DNA of 64,000 bases from an uncultured Pseudomonadota bacterium (GTDB taxonomy: Bacteria > Pseudomonadota > Gammaproteobacteria > Burkholderiales > Rhodocyclaceae): positions 62,001 to 126,000 of the forward strand of contig CAJBDJ010000066.1 of the NCBI GenBank assembly GCA_903951825.1, written 5' to 3'. The first letter of the stretch is position 1. The number at the start of each line of letters is the position of its first letter. Of this stretch, positions 24,822-33,484 are shown piece by piece. Under the pieces are notes generated by a model that was given only the letters and a program-made list of their open reading frames with translations, did no database searches and was not told the DNA's origin. Made by a program: the position numbers and the translations under genes.

Positions 24822-26165
24822 ATGACAATTTTTGCTGAACTCGGCCTCGGTGAGCCGCTACTTCTCCGCCTTGAACAGCTGGCTTATGCGACGCCGACCC
24901 CGGTTCAGGTGCAAGCCATTCCGGCGGTGCTGGCCGGCCGTGACGTGATGGCCGCTGCCCAGACTGGCACCGGCAAGACAGCCGCTTTCGCCTTGCCGCT
25001 CCTGCAGCGATTGAGCAGCGAAATGGCAGGAGCGGGGGGGGCGGGGGGGGCGGTAAATGCCAATTGCGTACGTGTTCTGGTTCTCGTGCCTACCCGCGAA
25101 CTGGCCGAGCAAGTGCATCACAGCTTTCGCGATTACGGCGAAAATTTGTCCCTGAGCACTTACGCAGCCTATGGCGGCGTCAGCATCAACCCGCAGATGA
25201 TGAAGCTGCGAAAAGGCGTCGATGTGCTGGTCGCCACCCCCGGCCGCCTGCTCGACCTGCACCGGCAAAATGCGCTGAAATTCAGCCAGGTGCAAACCCT
25301 CGTCCTCGACGAGGCCGACCGTATGCTCGATCTCGGTTTCGCGCATGAACTCAACGCGGTTTTCGCCGCCTTGCCCAAGCGTCGCCAAACCCTGCTCTTT
25401 TCGGCCACCTTTTCTGACGAGATTCGGGCGCTGGCCGGCAAACGGCTCGACAATCCGCTGCGTATCGACGCCAGCCCGCGCAATTCGACGGTCAAGCAGA
25501 TCCGGCAGTGGGTGATTCCGGTCGATAAAAAGCGCAAGACGGAACTCTTTTGTCACTTGTTGAAAGTCAATCGCTGGGGGCAGGTGCTGGTTTTCGTCAA
25601 AACCCGCAAAGGCGTCGAGCAACTGGTGCAAACGCTGCACGGCAAAAAAATCAGCGCCGATTCAATTCACGGCGACAAGCCGCAAGCCAGTCGCCTGCAG
25701 GCGCTTGAGAGTTTCAAGGCGGGCGAAGCGAAGATTCTGGTGGCCACCGATGTTGCGGCGCGTGGCCTGGATATCGACGATCTGCCGCTGGTCGTCAATT
25801 TTGATCTGCCGATTGTCGCTGAAGACTACATCCATCGTATCGGCCGCACCGGACGTGCCGGCGCTGAAGGCGAGGCCATTTCACTGGTCTGCGCCGACGA
25901 GGTCGACATGCTCGCGGCCATCGAAGCGCTGACCCGGCAGACGCTGGTGCGCGAGGAGGAGCCGGATTTCGTCCCGGAACATCGCGTGCCGATGACCAAC
26001 GGTGCCGGGCTGGTCATTAAAAAGCCGAAAAAGCCCAAAGTCCCGAAGTCGTCGCGTAACGCCGCCAGGGGCGTGCCGGGCAACTGGGTAGGTTTTGCTG
26101 CCCCGGCCGTCAAAACGGGGCGCCCGCCGCGTAAAAAGCCGACGGCACGGCGAACACCCGGATGA
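24822..26165 (+). CDS. rhlE: DEAD-box RNA helicase, RhlE type
   Basis: A 447-residue ATP-dependent RNA helicase. The Q motif is ATPTPVQVQAIP, Walker A is AAQTGTGKT at 45-53, motif Ia is PTRELAEQV, the DEAD box is VLDEADRMLDLGF, motif III is SAT, and motif VI is HRIGRTGRAG. The short basic tail (KKPKKPKVPKSSRNAARG onwards, then RPPRKKPTARR) fits RhlE. Between motifs I and Ia is an unusual glycine stretch (residues 70-76) encoded by two runs of eight G. Helicases of this type act in ribosome assembly and mRNA decay. Confidence 0.94.
   Translation: MTIFAELGLGEPLLLRLEQLAYATPTPVQVQAIPAVLAGRDVMAAAQTGTGKTAAFALPLLQRLSSEMAGAGGAGGAVNANCVRVLVLVPTRELAEQVHHSFRDYGENLSLSTYAAYGGVSINPQMMKLRKGVDVLVATPGRLLDLHRQNALKFSQVQTLVLDEADRMLDLGFAHELNAVFAALPKRRQTLLFSATFSDEIRALAGKRLDNPLRIDASPRNSTVKQIRQWVIPVDKKRKTELFCHLLKVNRWGQVLVFVKTRKGVEQLVQTLHGKKISADSIHGDKPQASRLQALESFKAGEAKILVATDVAARGLDIDDLPLVVNFDLPIVAEDYIHRIGRTGRAGAEGEAISLVCADEVDMLAAIEALTRQTLVREEEPDFVPEHRVPMTNGAGLVIKKPKKPKVPKSSRNAARGVPGNWVGFAAPAVKTGRPPRKKPTARRTPG
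25034..25052 (+). repeat. Two runs of eight G inside the helicase gene
   Basis: G at 25034-25041, one C, G at 25043-25050, then CGG. The runs encode part of a glycine/alanine linker (AGGAGGA). Long G tracts are prone to slippage, and a one-base change would truncate the helicase shortly after Walker A. Confidence 0.9.
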
Positions 26166-26192
26166 GTCCCGGCTGGGTGGCGCAGCAGTGCG

Positions 26193-28274
26193 CTAGACGC
26201 CGCCCAGCGTCGCCATCAATTCGCCTTGCGCGTTGTGCTGCTTGGCGCGTGGTGAGCGGCGGCGTTGGTAGACGCCGTGACTGTTCATGTCCCAACCTTG
26301 CTGATTGTCGGCCAGATAGAACTTGAGCCCCTCAGTGATGACCCGCTTTTTGAGCTTGGGGTCGAGGATGGGAAAAGCCAGTTCGATACGTTTGAAAAAG
26401 TTGCGATCCATCCAGTCGGCGCTCGATAAATAGACGTTTTCCTTGCCCTCGGCGTAAAAATAAAAGATCCGGTGGTGTTCCAGGAAGCGACCGATGATCG
26501 AGCGCACGCGGATGTTGTCCGACAAGCCGGGAACGCCGGGGCGCAGCGCACAGACGCCGCGTACGATGAGGTCGATGGAAACGCCGGCCTGCGAGGCTTC
26601 GTAAAGCGCATTGATGACTTCGGGCTCCAGCAGGGAATTCATTTTGGCGACGATCAGCCCTTTGCCGCCCGCCTTGGCCGTCGCCGCTTCCGCCTGAATC
26701 CCGGCGATGACGTTGGGCTGCAGGGTGAAGGGCGCCTGCCAGAGGTGCTTCAGGGTGCGTGCCTTGCCGAGGCCGGTCAGTTGCTTGAAAACTTCGCTGA
26801 CGTCGTGGGTGATTTCTTCATTGCCGGTCAGCAACCCGAAATCGGAATACAGGCGGGCGGTACGCGGGTGGTAGTTGCCGGTGCCGAGATGGGCGTAACG
26901 AACGAGGCCGGACTCCTCGCGGCGGACAATGAGCAGCGCCTTGGCGTGCGTTTTATAGCCGACGACGCCATAAACGACATGGGCGCCGACTTCTTCGAGC
27001 TTGGTCGCCCAGCTGATGTTGGCCTCTTCGTCGAAGCGCGCCATCAACTCGACGACGACGGTGACTTCCTTGCCGCTCTGGGCGGCGCGAATCAGCGAGG
27101 CCATCAGCACCGAGTCGGTGCCGGTGCGGTAGACCGTCATTTTGATGGCGACCACCTGCGGGTCGTTGGCGGCCTGGTTGAGCAGTTCGATGACCGGCGC
27201 AAATGATTGATAGGGATGGTGAAGGAGAATGTCGTTGCGGCGGATGCTGTCGAAAATGTTCATCCCCTTGCCGACGGCCTTGGGCAGGCCGGGAACGAAG
27301 GCGGAAAACTTCATGTCCGGGCGGTCGACCCAGTCCGGCACCTGCATCAGGCGCACCAGATTGACCGGGCCATTGACCCGGTAGAGATCGGCGGCGGTCA
27401 GCGCGAACTGGGCGAGCAGAAAATCGGTCATCGACTGCGAACAGTTGTTGGCGACTTCAAGGCGCACCGCATCGCCAAAATGGCGATGCGGCAGTTCGCC
27501 CTGCAATTTGGTACGCAGGTTGGTGACTTCTTCTTCGTCGACAAAAAGATCAGAGTTGCGCGTCGCGCGGAACTGGTAGCAACCGAGTACCGTCATGCCG
27601 GTGAACAACTCGCCGACGAACTCGTGCAGGATCGACGACAAGAAAACGAAACCGTAGGCGCAGCCGGCAAGTTCTTCCGGCAGTTTGATGACCCGTGGCA
27701 GAACGCGCGGTGCCTGCACAATGGCGGCGTCGGAGCTGCGCCCGAAGGCATCCTTGCCTTCCAGTTCGACGGCAAAGTTGAGGCTTTTGTTGAGCACCTT
27801 GGGAAAGGGATGCGACGGGTCGAGACCGATCGGCGTCAACACCGGCACCATCTCGCGGATGAAATAGTCGCGGATCCACTCGCGCTGCGCTTCGTTCCAT
27901 TTCGAGCGGCGCAGGAAGCGGACGCCCTCGGCCTCCAGCGCCGGCAGGATGACTTCGTTCAAGTGCTGATACTGCTCGGTGACAATCGCCCGCGCTTCGC
28001 TGGCGACCTGACGGAAGGCTTCGCGTGCCGTCATGCCGTCGTTGCTGATCGTCTGCGCCTTGGCTTTGACCTGTTCCTTGATGCCGGCCATGCGCACTTC
28101 AAAAAACTCATCGAGGTTGCTGGAAACGATGCACAGAAAGCGCAGGCGCTCAAGCAGCGGGACGCGCTCATCGGTGGCCTGGGCGAGAACGCGGCGATTA
28201 AAAGCCAGCAGGCCGATTTCGCGGTTCAGGTAATTTTGGGTCGGGAATTGGGCTGGGGTACTTGGACGAATCAT
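26193..28274 (-). CDS. ppk1: Polyphosphate kinase 1
   Basis: Ppk1 polymerises the gamma-phosphate of ATP into inorganic polyphosphate at the membrane. The ATG at 28274 (MIRPSTPAQF) follows a GGAG motif; a GTG four codons earlier is possible. The length of 693 residues is normal. The N-domain shows NREIGLLAFNRRVLAQA and CIVSSNLDEFFEVRMAG. The catalytic His is in YAHLGTGNYHPRTARLYSDFGLLT, and the second conserved segment is HHRIFYFYAEGKENVYLSSADWMDRN. A Pho box lies about 57 bases upstream. No ppx is adjacent. Confidence 0.98.
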   Translation of the reverse strand: MIRPSTPAQFPTQNYLNREIGLLAFNRRVLAQATDERVPLLERLRFLCIVSSNLDEFFEVRMAGIKEQVKAKAQTISNDGMTAREAFRQVASEARAIVTEQYQHLNEVILPALEAEGVRFLRRSKWNEAQREWIRDYFIREMVPVLTPIGLDPSHPFPKVLNKSLNFAVELEGKDAFGRSSDAAIVQAPRVLPRVIKLPEELAGCAYGFVFLSSILHEFVGELFTGMTVLGCYQFRATRNSDLFVDEEEVTNLRTKLQGELPHRHFGDAVRLEVANNCSQSMTDFLLAQFALTAADLYRVNGPVNLVRLMQVPDWVDRPDMKFSAFVPGLPKAVGKGMNIFDSIRRNDILLHHPYQSFAPVIELLNQAANDPQVVAIKMTVYRTGTDSVLMASLIRAAQSGKEVTVVVELMARFDEEANISWATKLEEVGAHVVYGVVGYKTHAKALLIVRREESGLVRYAHLGTGNYHPRTARLYSDFGLLTGNEEITHDVSEVFKQLTGLGKARTLKHLWQAPFTLQPNVIAGIQAEAATAKAGGKGLIVAKMNSLLEPEVINALYEASQAGVSIDLIVRGVCALRPGVPGLSDNIRVRSIIGRFLEHHRIFYFYAEGKENVYLSSADWMDRNFFKRIELAFPILDPKLKKRVITEGLKFYLADNQQGWDMNSHGVYQRRRSPRAKQHNAQGELMATLGGV

Positions 28275-28330
28275 TTCGCTCTCCACATTTTTCTTGAAGT
28301 ATATGCTTCAGGTTGGCCATTTTGTTGCGC

Positions 28331-28352
28331 GAAGATGACCGCAAGATGACGG
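28331..28352 (-). promoter_or_regulatory. Pho box upstream of ppk1
   Basis: On the minus strand CCGTCATCTTG is followed directly by CGGTCATCTTC: two 11-base direct repeats, each with a core one base off CTGTCAT. The 11-base period and core are the hallmark of PhoB binding, and the site points at ppk1. Polyphosphate synthesis under phosphate control is known in several bacteria; here it is inferred from the motif. Confidence 0.65.
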
Positions 28353-28441
28353 TTGACGGCCGGTGTATATTCTTTCTTCAGTGCTGCCGGCGGTGCCGCA
28401 GCAACTCCATGACGCCCTCGAATCCGAATGAAAAGCCGCCC

Positions 28442-29659
28442 ATGTTGCGAACCCTGAATCGCCCCGAAATCTGGATCACCACCCTCGCCGCCGCTGGTAT
28501 TTTGGCGTTGACCATGGGCGCCCGTCAGTCGCTCGGTTTGTTCATTGCGCCGATCAATGAGGGGACGGGTTTGAGTGTCGTGACGATCAGCCTGGCGCTG
28601 GCGATCGGGCAGTTTTTCTGGGGCGCCGTACAGCCCGTTGCCGGCGCCGTGGCCGATCGTTACGGCCCGCGTCCGGTACTGATCGGCGGGGTCTTGATCA
28701 TGGCGCTCGGGAGCGCGATTGCACCTTTCGTCGGCAGCGGCTTTGGCTTGATCGTCGCACTCGGTCTGCTCTCGGCGATTGGCTCCGGATCGGCCAGTTT
28801 TTCAGTGCTGATCGGCGCGGCGGCGGCACGCCTGCCAATGACATCGCGGGCAGCGGCGTCTGGCCTCATTAATGCCGGCGGATCATTCGGCCAGTTTGTT
28901 TTTGCGCCACTGGTGCAAAAACTGATTCAGGTTTTTGGCTGGATGGGGGCGATGTGGGGAAGCGCCTTGTTGATCCTTTCGGCACTTCCCTTGATTGCGA
29001 CGCTGACCCGGCAAGAAATTCAGCCGGTCAAGCATGTCGACGATGGCGGATTGAAGCAGGCGATAACGACGGCGCTGAAAAACCCCAGCTATCTGCTGCT
29101 CCACGCCGGGTTTTTTACCTGCGGATTCCATATTGCCTTTTTGGTCACTCATCTACCCGGCGAGGTCAATTTGTGCGGCTTGCCGCCGGCGGTAGCCAGT
29201 TGGTCGCTGGCGATTATCGGTCTGGCCAATATCGCCGGCAGCATTTATGCCGGCCACGCGATTTCGATTTATCGCAGCAAATATGTCCTGGCCGCGATGT
29301 ACGGTTCGCGCGCCGTGCTGGTTGCCCTCTACCTGATGGCACCGCGCACTGAACTGACTTTTTACCTTTTTGCCGCCGGACTCGGCTTTACCTGGCTGGC
29401 AACGGTGCCGCCGACGGCCGCGCTGGTCGGTAAATTGTTCGGCGTTCGTTACCTTGCCACCTTGTTTGGCCTGACCCTGCTGACGCATCAAATCGGCGGC
29501 TTTCTCGGTGCTTATCTCGGTGGCCTGGCACTTGTCCGGTTCGGCGATTTCGGCTGGATGTGGTACGCCGACATCGCTCTGGCGACCCTCGCTGCGCTAC
29601 TCAACCTGCCGATCAAGGAAGCCGCAATAGAACGCAGGCCGCTACTCGCTACACCTTGA
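28442..29659 (+). CDS. MFS transporter
   Basis: A major facilitator with 12 predicted helices, about 405 residues from ATG 28442 (MLRTLNRPEIWITTLAAAGILA). An ATG at 28409 is an alternative; neither has a clear ribosome site. The ARQSLGLFIAPINEGTGLSVVTISLALAIGQFFWG start and the loop DRYGPRPVLIGG fit the OFA/monocarboxylate-like branch (COG2807/2223 style). The substrate is unknown, most likely an organic anion. The 3' end overlaps the convergent methyltransferase gene by 11 bases. Confidence 0.88.
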   Translation: MLRTLNRPEIWITTLAAAGILALTMGARQSLGLFIAPINEGTGLSVVTISLALAIGQFFWGAVQPVAGAVADRYGPRPVLIGGVLIMALGSAIAPFVGSGFGLIVALGLLSAIGSGSASFSVLIGAAAARLPMTSRAAASGLINAGGSFGQFVFAPLVQKLIQVFGWMGAMWGSALLILSALPLIATLTRQEIQPVKHVDDGGLKQAITTALKNPSYLLLHAGFFTCGFHIAFLVTHLPGEVNLCGLPPAVASWSLAIIGLANIAGSIYAGHAISIYRSKYVLAAMYGSRAVLVALYLMAPRTELTFYLFAAGLGFTWLATVPPTAALVGKLFGVRYLATLFGLTLLTHQIGGFLGAYLGGLALVRFGDFGWMWYADIALATLAALLNLPIKEAAIERRPLLATP

Positions 29660-30665
29660 GCCGGGCGATTTTCAGCGGCGGCTGACCATCCGGGCTGGGA
29701 AAATCTGCCTCCGGCGTGATCCACTCCAGATCGTCAATCGTTCGGCCGTTTTTGCGGGCGCAGCGCTGGAGCTGGTCGCCCCAGACGTCGCGCGAGATCT
29801 GGGCGGCGTTGTTGCTGCAAATCAGCGTGCCGCCTTGGGCAGTGCATAGCAAGGCCGGTTTCATCAGCGCTGCGTAGTCGTTGACGATATCGACCACGCC
29901 AAAAGGGCTTTTGGCATAGCGCGGCGGATCAAGAAAAACCACGTCAAAAGCCCGTTGATCGAGTTTGGGAAAATCCGGCATGGATTTGCGGCGCACTACC
30001 TTCGGCTGCCCGATGCCGGCCAGTTGGCGCATGGCGGCAAAGGCGTCGCTATGCACATAACGCAAGCGAATCGGCAGATCGTTGAGACGTGCATTTTCCT
30101 TGCCGACTGCGAGGCTGGACTCGGCAAAGTCGACATTCACGACATACGCCGCGCCGGCCTTGGCGGCCGCGACACCGACGCCGCAGGTGTAGGCAAAGAG
30201 ATTGAGCAAGGACTTGCCGGCAACCTCCTGCATGAGGCGACGGCGAGCGGCACGCAGATCAAGAAACAGCCACGGATCCTGCCCGCCGTGGCGGCCTTGA
30301 ACCAGATAGCGGACACCGATTTCGCTGAATTCGCGCTGAATCTGCGCAGCGGCCAGTTCATCCGGCGGCAGCGGATTGCCAATCCGCGAATTTGTCTGAC
30401 TGCGGTCGTTGTACACGGCAGTCAGTCCGGGAATTTCCGCCGCGTAGAAATCGCTGATGGTTTGCCGCTCGCCGGCGCTCAGTCCTTGATGAAAACTCTG
30501 GATCAGCAACAGGTCGTTGTAGCGGTCAATTGTCAAACCGGGGCAGTTTTCGGCGCTCCCGTGAAACAGCCGGTAAGCATTGGTTTGTTCGGCTGCGAGT
30601 TGGGCGAGCAGGGGGCGGCGGCGCTCGAAGGCGGCGGCGAGCAGGGAGGGTAGGGGGGATGACAT
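29649..30665 (-). CDS. Class I SAM-dependent rRNA methyltransferase, RlmI-like
   Basis: A 338-residue methyltransferase. The order is an N-terminal region with AYRLFHGSAENCPGLTIDRYNDLLLIQ (a PUA/EEHEE-like segment of the RlmI family), a SAM-binding core with LLNLFAYTCGVGVAAAKAGA, VNVDFAESSLAVGKENARLN, and the catalytic-loop motif VFLDPPRYAKSPFG. RlmI and the RlmK part of RlmKL methylate 23S rRNA bases. This one is shorter than E. coli RlmI at the N-terminus, so the exact target base is open. Confidence 0.86.
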   Translation of the reverse strand: MSSPLPSLLAAAFERRRPLLAQLAAEQTNAYRLFHGSAENCPGLTIDRYNDLLLIQSFHQGLSAGERQTISDFYAAEIPGLTAVYNDRSQTNSRIGNPLPPDELAAAQIQREFSEIGVRYLVQGRHGGQDPWLFLDLRAARRRLMQEVAGKSLLNLFAYTCGVGVAAAKAGAAYVVNVDFAESSLAVGKENARLNDLPIRLRYVHSDAFAAMRQLAGIGQPKVVRRKSMPDFPKLDQRAFDVVFLDPPRYAKSPFGVVDIVNDYAALMKPALLCTAQGGTLICSNNAAQISRDVWGDQLQRCARKNGRTIDDLEWITPEADFPSPDGQPPLKIARLKV

Positions 30666-30698
30666 GGTGGCCTCGGGTACAGCGACGGGCTGCGCATT

Positions 30699-30917
30699 CT
30701 ACGGGCTATCGGCTGCCGCGACCACTGACCATATCCGCCAGTGGCCGCAGGCCGATCGCGCGCGGCGCTCCGAGTTGTCCCAGGCGCCGCCGATACACAG
30801 CCCGCTCGTCAGTTCGCCGGCAACGCCAACGGTAGCGGGTATTTCGCCGACCTGGCGCGGCCCGCTCCAGCGCTCGCAGGAGGCGCACCGTTTGGCGGCA
30901 ATCGGCTGGTTCAGCAA
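30699..30917 (-). CDS. Small conserved cysteine-rich protein
   Basis: A 72-residue protein with the pattern CASCERW-GPRQVGE at the front and GLCIGGAWDNSERRARSACGHW near the end. The four cysteines (CxxC plus two spaced Cys) suggest a zinc or metal site. Start is probably TTG at 30917, overlapping the rhodanese stop by seven bases, which implies coupling. No annotated family comes to mind, and short length limits confidence, but the compact Cys pattern and position downstream in an operon favour a real gene. Confidence 0.6.
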   Translation of the reverse strand: MLNQPIAAKRCASCERWSGPRQVGEIPATVGVAGELTSGLCIGGAWDNSERRARSACGHWRIWSVVAAADSP

Positions 30918-31354
30918 GTTTTGTCGGCGCGGCAGGCGCTCAGGATCGGCGTTGCCTGAACCACCGGGCGCTGCTCCTTGAGCCAGCGGTTGATGCCGTA
31001 TTTGACGTTATAAACCGTGCGATAGCCGGCCTGCTGTGTCAGGAAGTTGCTCACCGCCAGGGTTCGATTGCCGCTGCGGCAGATAACAATCACCGGCTGT
31101 CCGGCGTCGGCCAAGGGAGTGACCTTGGCGAGCCAGGCTGGCGCATTGTGTTTGCCGTTTTCATCAAAAAAAGTCAGTAATTTGCTGCCCTCAATCACGC
31201 CGGTCTGCTCCCACTCCGGTTGGGTGCGTATGTCGATCAGCGGTACGCCACGCTTGATCAGCGCCTCCAGTTCGGCGGTTTCAATGTGAATCACTTCGGC
31301 GGAGGCGCTGAGCGCCAGCAGTATCAGGGAAAGCGAGGCAAGAAGTCGGCGCAC
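30911..31354 (-). CDS. Exported rhodanese-like sulfurtransferase
   Basis: A 147-residue protein starting at GTG 31354 with GGAG six bases before it. A signal peptide (MRRLLASLSLILLALSASA, cut after residue 19) sends it to the periplasm. The single rhodanese domain has IDIRTQPEWEQTGVIEGS and the active-site loop VICRSGNRTLAVSNFL with the persulfide cysteine. The C-terminal tail adds two more cysteines (SACRADKTC). Its sulfur donor and partner are unknown. Confidence 0.9.
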   Translation of the reverse strand: MRRLLASLSLILLALSASAEVIHIETAELEALIKRGVPLIDIRTQPEWEQTGVIEGSKLLTFFDENGKHNAPAWLAKVTPLADAGQPVIVICRSGNRTLAVSNFLTQQAGYRTVYNVKYGINRWLKEQRPVVQATPILSACRADKTC

Positions 31355-31382
31355 GGATCACTCCATCAATAAGCAAACACTG

Positions 31383-31388
31383 ATTATA
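31383..31388 (-). promoter_or_regulatory. Candidate -10 element for the rhodanese gene
   Basis: A perfect TATAAT on the minus strand, about 28 bases before the GTG start. The -35 position (GAAGCC) is poor, so the promoter may need an activator. Confidence 0.4.
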
Positions 31389-31469
31389 GTCTCGGCGCCC
31401 GAATCGGCTTCCGGCCGTATCGGCCACATTGGCGGCGTGGGATAATGACGATTTTCGACAGGTCAGCTC

Positions 31470-32006
31470 ATGGCGCTCAAAGCGACAATTTTCAAGGCGG
31501 ATCTTCAGGTCGCCGATCTCGACCGTTCGCATTTTGCCGACTATGCCCTGACTATCGCACGTCACCCCTCGGAAACCGATGAGCGGATGATGATCCGCCT
31601 GCTCGCCTTTGCCATGTATGCCGGCTCCGACCTGGCCTTTGGCAAGGGCGTTTCGAGCGATGACGAGGCCGCCCTCTGGGAAATCGACCCCGGCGGCGTC
31701 ATTCGTCGGTGGATCGAGGTCGGTCTGCCCGATGAAACACGCCTACGCAAGGCGTGCGGACGCGCCGACCGGGTGGTCTTGCTGGCTTACGGAGCGCGCA
31801 CGGTCGATGCCTGGTGGCGGCAGAGTGCGCCCAACCTCAAGCGCTTTGACAATCTTGAGGTATTGCAGATTTCCGGCGAGGAAAGCCTGGCATTGAGCAA
31901 ACTGGCCGCGCGCAAGATGAAGCTCTCGTGCACGATACAAGAGGGAACCATTTATTTTGAGGGCGTCGAATTGCACCCACAGCCGCTCTCGCCAGCTACC
32001 GTCTAG
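31470..32006 (+). CDS. yaeQ: YaeQ family protein
   Basis: A 178-residue protein matching YaeQ along its whole length: MALKATIFKADLQVADLDR at the start, the acidic segments HPSETDERMMIRLLAFAMYA and EPALW-like EAALWEIDPGG, the LPDETRLRKACGRAD stretch, and the final LSCTIQEGTIYF. YaeQ has a PD-(D/E)XK nuclease-like fold. Its function is not established, although a role in transcription-elongation complementation was once proposed for RfaH mutants. It stands alone, convergent with the aminopeptidase gene. Confidence 0.93.
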   Translation: MALKATIFKADLQVADLDRSHFADYALTIARHPSETDERMMIRLLAFAMYAGSDLAFGKGVSSDDEAALWEIDPGGVIRRWIEVGLPDETRLRKACGRADRVVLLAYGARTVDAWWRQSAPNLKRFDNLEVLQISGEESLALSKLAARKMKLSCTIQEGTIYFEGVELHPQPLSPATV

Positions 32007-32063
32007 CGAGCGGCGGCCGGCGCGCTGATCCGGCGGCGCTCAATGCGACAAGCCGCCAAAACT

Positions 32064-33398
32064 TCAAGTCCGGAAGGCGCTGCCGAGGGCGCTGATCATG
32101 TAGCGGTGATCGAGCACGCCGGCGCTTTCGCGAATGCTGTGCATCGCCCACATCGGCGTGCCGACATCGACGCTGGCGATACCGAGGCGCGCCGCGACAA
32201 TCGGTCCGATGGTGCTGCCGCAGCCGAGATCGCTGCGGTGCGCGTATTGCTGGCAAGGAACGCCGGCCTCGGCGCAAATCGCCATGAAGCGCGCGGCGGT
32301 TTCGGCGCTGGTGCTGTAGCGCTGATTGGCATTGCTTTTGATCACCGGGCCGCCATTGACCATGACCCGGTGGCCGGGCTCGTAAGCCGCCGGAAAGTTC
32401 GGGTGCCAGGCGTGAGCCATGTCGGCACTGATGAAAAAACTCCGCGCCAACATGCGGCGCTGATCTTCGCCATCGAGCCCGACAGCGGCCGCAAGGCGCC
32501 CGATGACATCGGCCAGAAAACTGCCACCGGCTCCGGCCGCGCTCTCGCTACCGACTTCTTCATGATCGAAAAAAGCGCAAAGACAGGTCGCCGACGGCGC
32601 CTTGATGGTCAGCAAGGCGCTCAACGCAGCGTGACAAGAGGCGAGATTGTCGAGTTGGCGATGGGCGATGAACTCCCGGTCGACGCCCCAGAAAGTACCT
32701 TTTTGCGTATCGCAGGCGCACAGATCCCACGTCAGCAAGGCTTCCGGGTCAAGCGCCAGACGCTTGGCCAGCAAGTCGCGAAAGCGCTGGTCGGCCTTGC
32801 CATCCTTATCCGCCACGCCGAACAGCAGCGGAAGTTCGGTTTGCTTGTTGAATTTCAGTCCACCTTCGTTGACCTCGCGATTCATGTGAATGGCCAGGTT
32901 GGGCAGGCGTAGCAGCGGCTCTTCAAAATGTACCAGGTGGGTTGCATAGCCGTCTCCGCTACGCACATTGACGCGCCCGGCAAGGCCGAGATCGCGGTCG
33001 GCAAAAGTCGCCAGTAGCGGCCCGCCGTACACCTCGACGCCAAGGCGGAAGATGCCTTGTACTTCCTCCGCCGGCCGCGGCTTGAGGCGCAGGCCGGGCG
33101 AGTCGGTATGGGCGCCGACAATGCGCAGACCGGTCTCGGCGGCGTTTTGAGCCCCCATCACAAAAGCGATAATCGACGCGCCGCCGCGAACTACGTAATA
33201 GCTTCCCCCGGCGCGCAAATTCCAGCGTTCCGCTTCGCTCAGACGAACAAAACCCGCTGCCTGCAACAGCTCCTCGCAACGCGCAACGGCATGCCAGGGG
33301 CTCGGGCTAAAATCAATAAAATCAATAAGTTCCTGGGCGCAGACGTGGCTGTCAGTCATTGGCAGCCGGCTCCCGCTGCGGGTTTGCGTCAACTCCAT
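32064..33398 (-). CDS. M18 family aminopeptidase
   Basis: A zinc aminopeptidase of 444 residues from ATG 33398, which has a strong AAGGAG seven bases upstream; a shorter start at 33359 (MTDSHVCAQELIDFI) would match the usual family start. Motifs are DFIDFSPSPWHAV, VGAHTDSPGLRLKPRP with the first metal ligands, FFDHEEVGSESAAGAGGSFL, and MAHAWHPNFPAAYEPGHRVMVNGGPVIK. The family releases N-terminal, often acidic or large hydrophobic, residues in the cytoplasm. It lies 86 bases after parE on the same strand. Confidence 0.95.
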   Translation of the reverse strand: MELTQTRSGSRLPMTDSHVCAQELIDFIDFSPSPWHAVARCEELLQAAGFVRLSEAERWNLRAGGSYYVVRGGASIIAFVMGAQNAAETGLRIVGAHTDSPGLRLKPRPAEEVQGIFRLGVEVYGGPLLATFADRDLGLAGRVNVRSGDGYATHLVHFEEPLLRLPNLAIHMNREVNEGGLKFNKQTELPLLFGVADKDGKADQRFRDLLAKRLALDPEALLTWDLCACDTQKGTFWGVDREFIAHRQLDNLASCHAALSALLTIKAPSATCLCAFFDHEEVGSESAAGAGGSFLADVIGRLAAAVGLDGEDQRRMLARSFFISADMAHAWHPNFPAAYEPGHRVMVNGGPVIKSNANQRYSTSAETAARFMAICAEAGVPCQQYAHRSDLGCGSTIGPIVAARLGIASVDVGTPMWAMHSIRESAGVLDHRYMISALGSAFRT

Positions 33399-33484
33399 TT
33401 TCAATCTCCTTCGGGAATTCAAAGCTTGCTTGGACAGGCCGGGCTGCAAGCGCGGCCGTTACATCGCCAGGCGGCAGGCAATCT

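Noticed and set aside
27207-28349. A 380-codon plus-strand frame over ppk1
   Set aside because: Shadow of ppk1, which has full catalytic motifs and its own Pho box.
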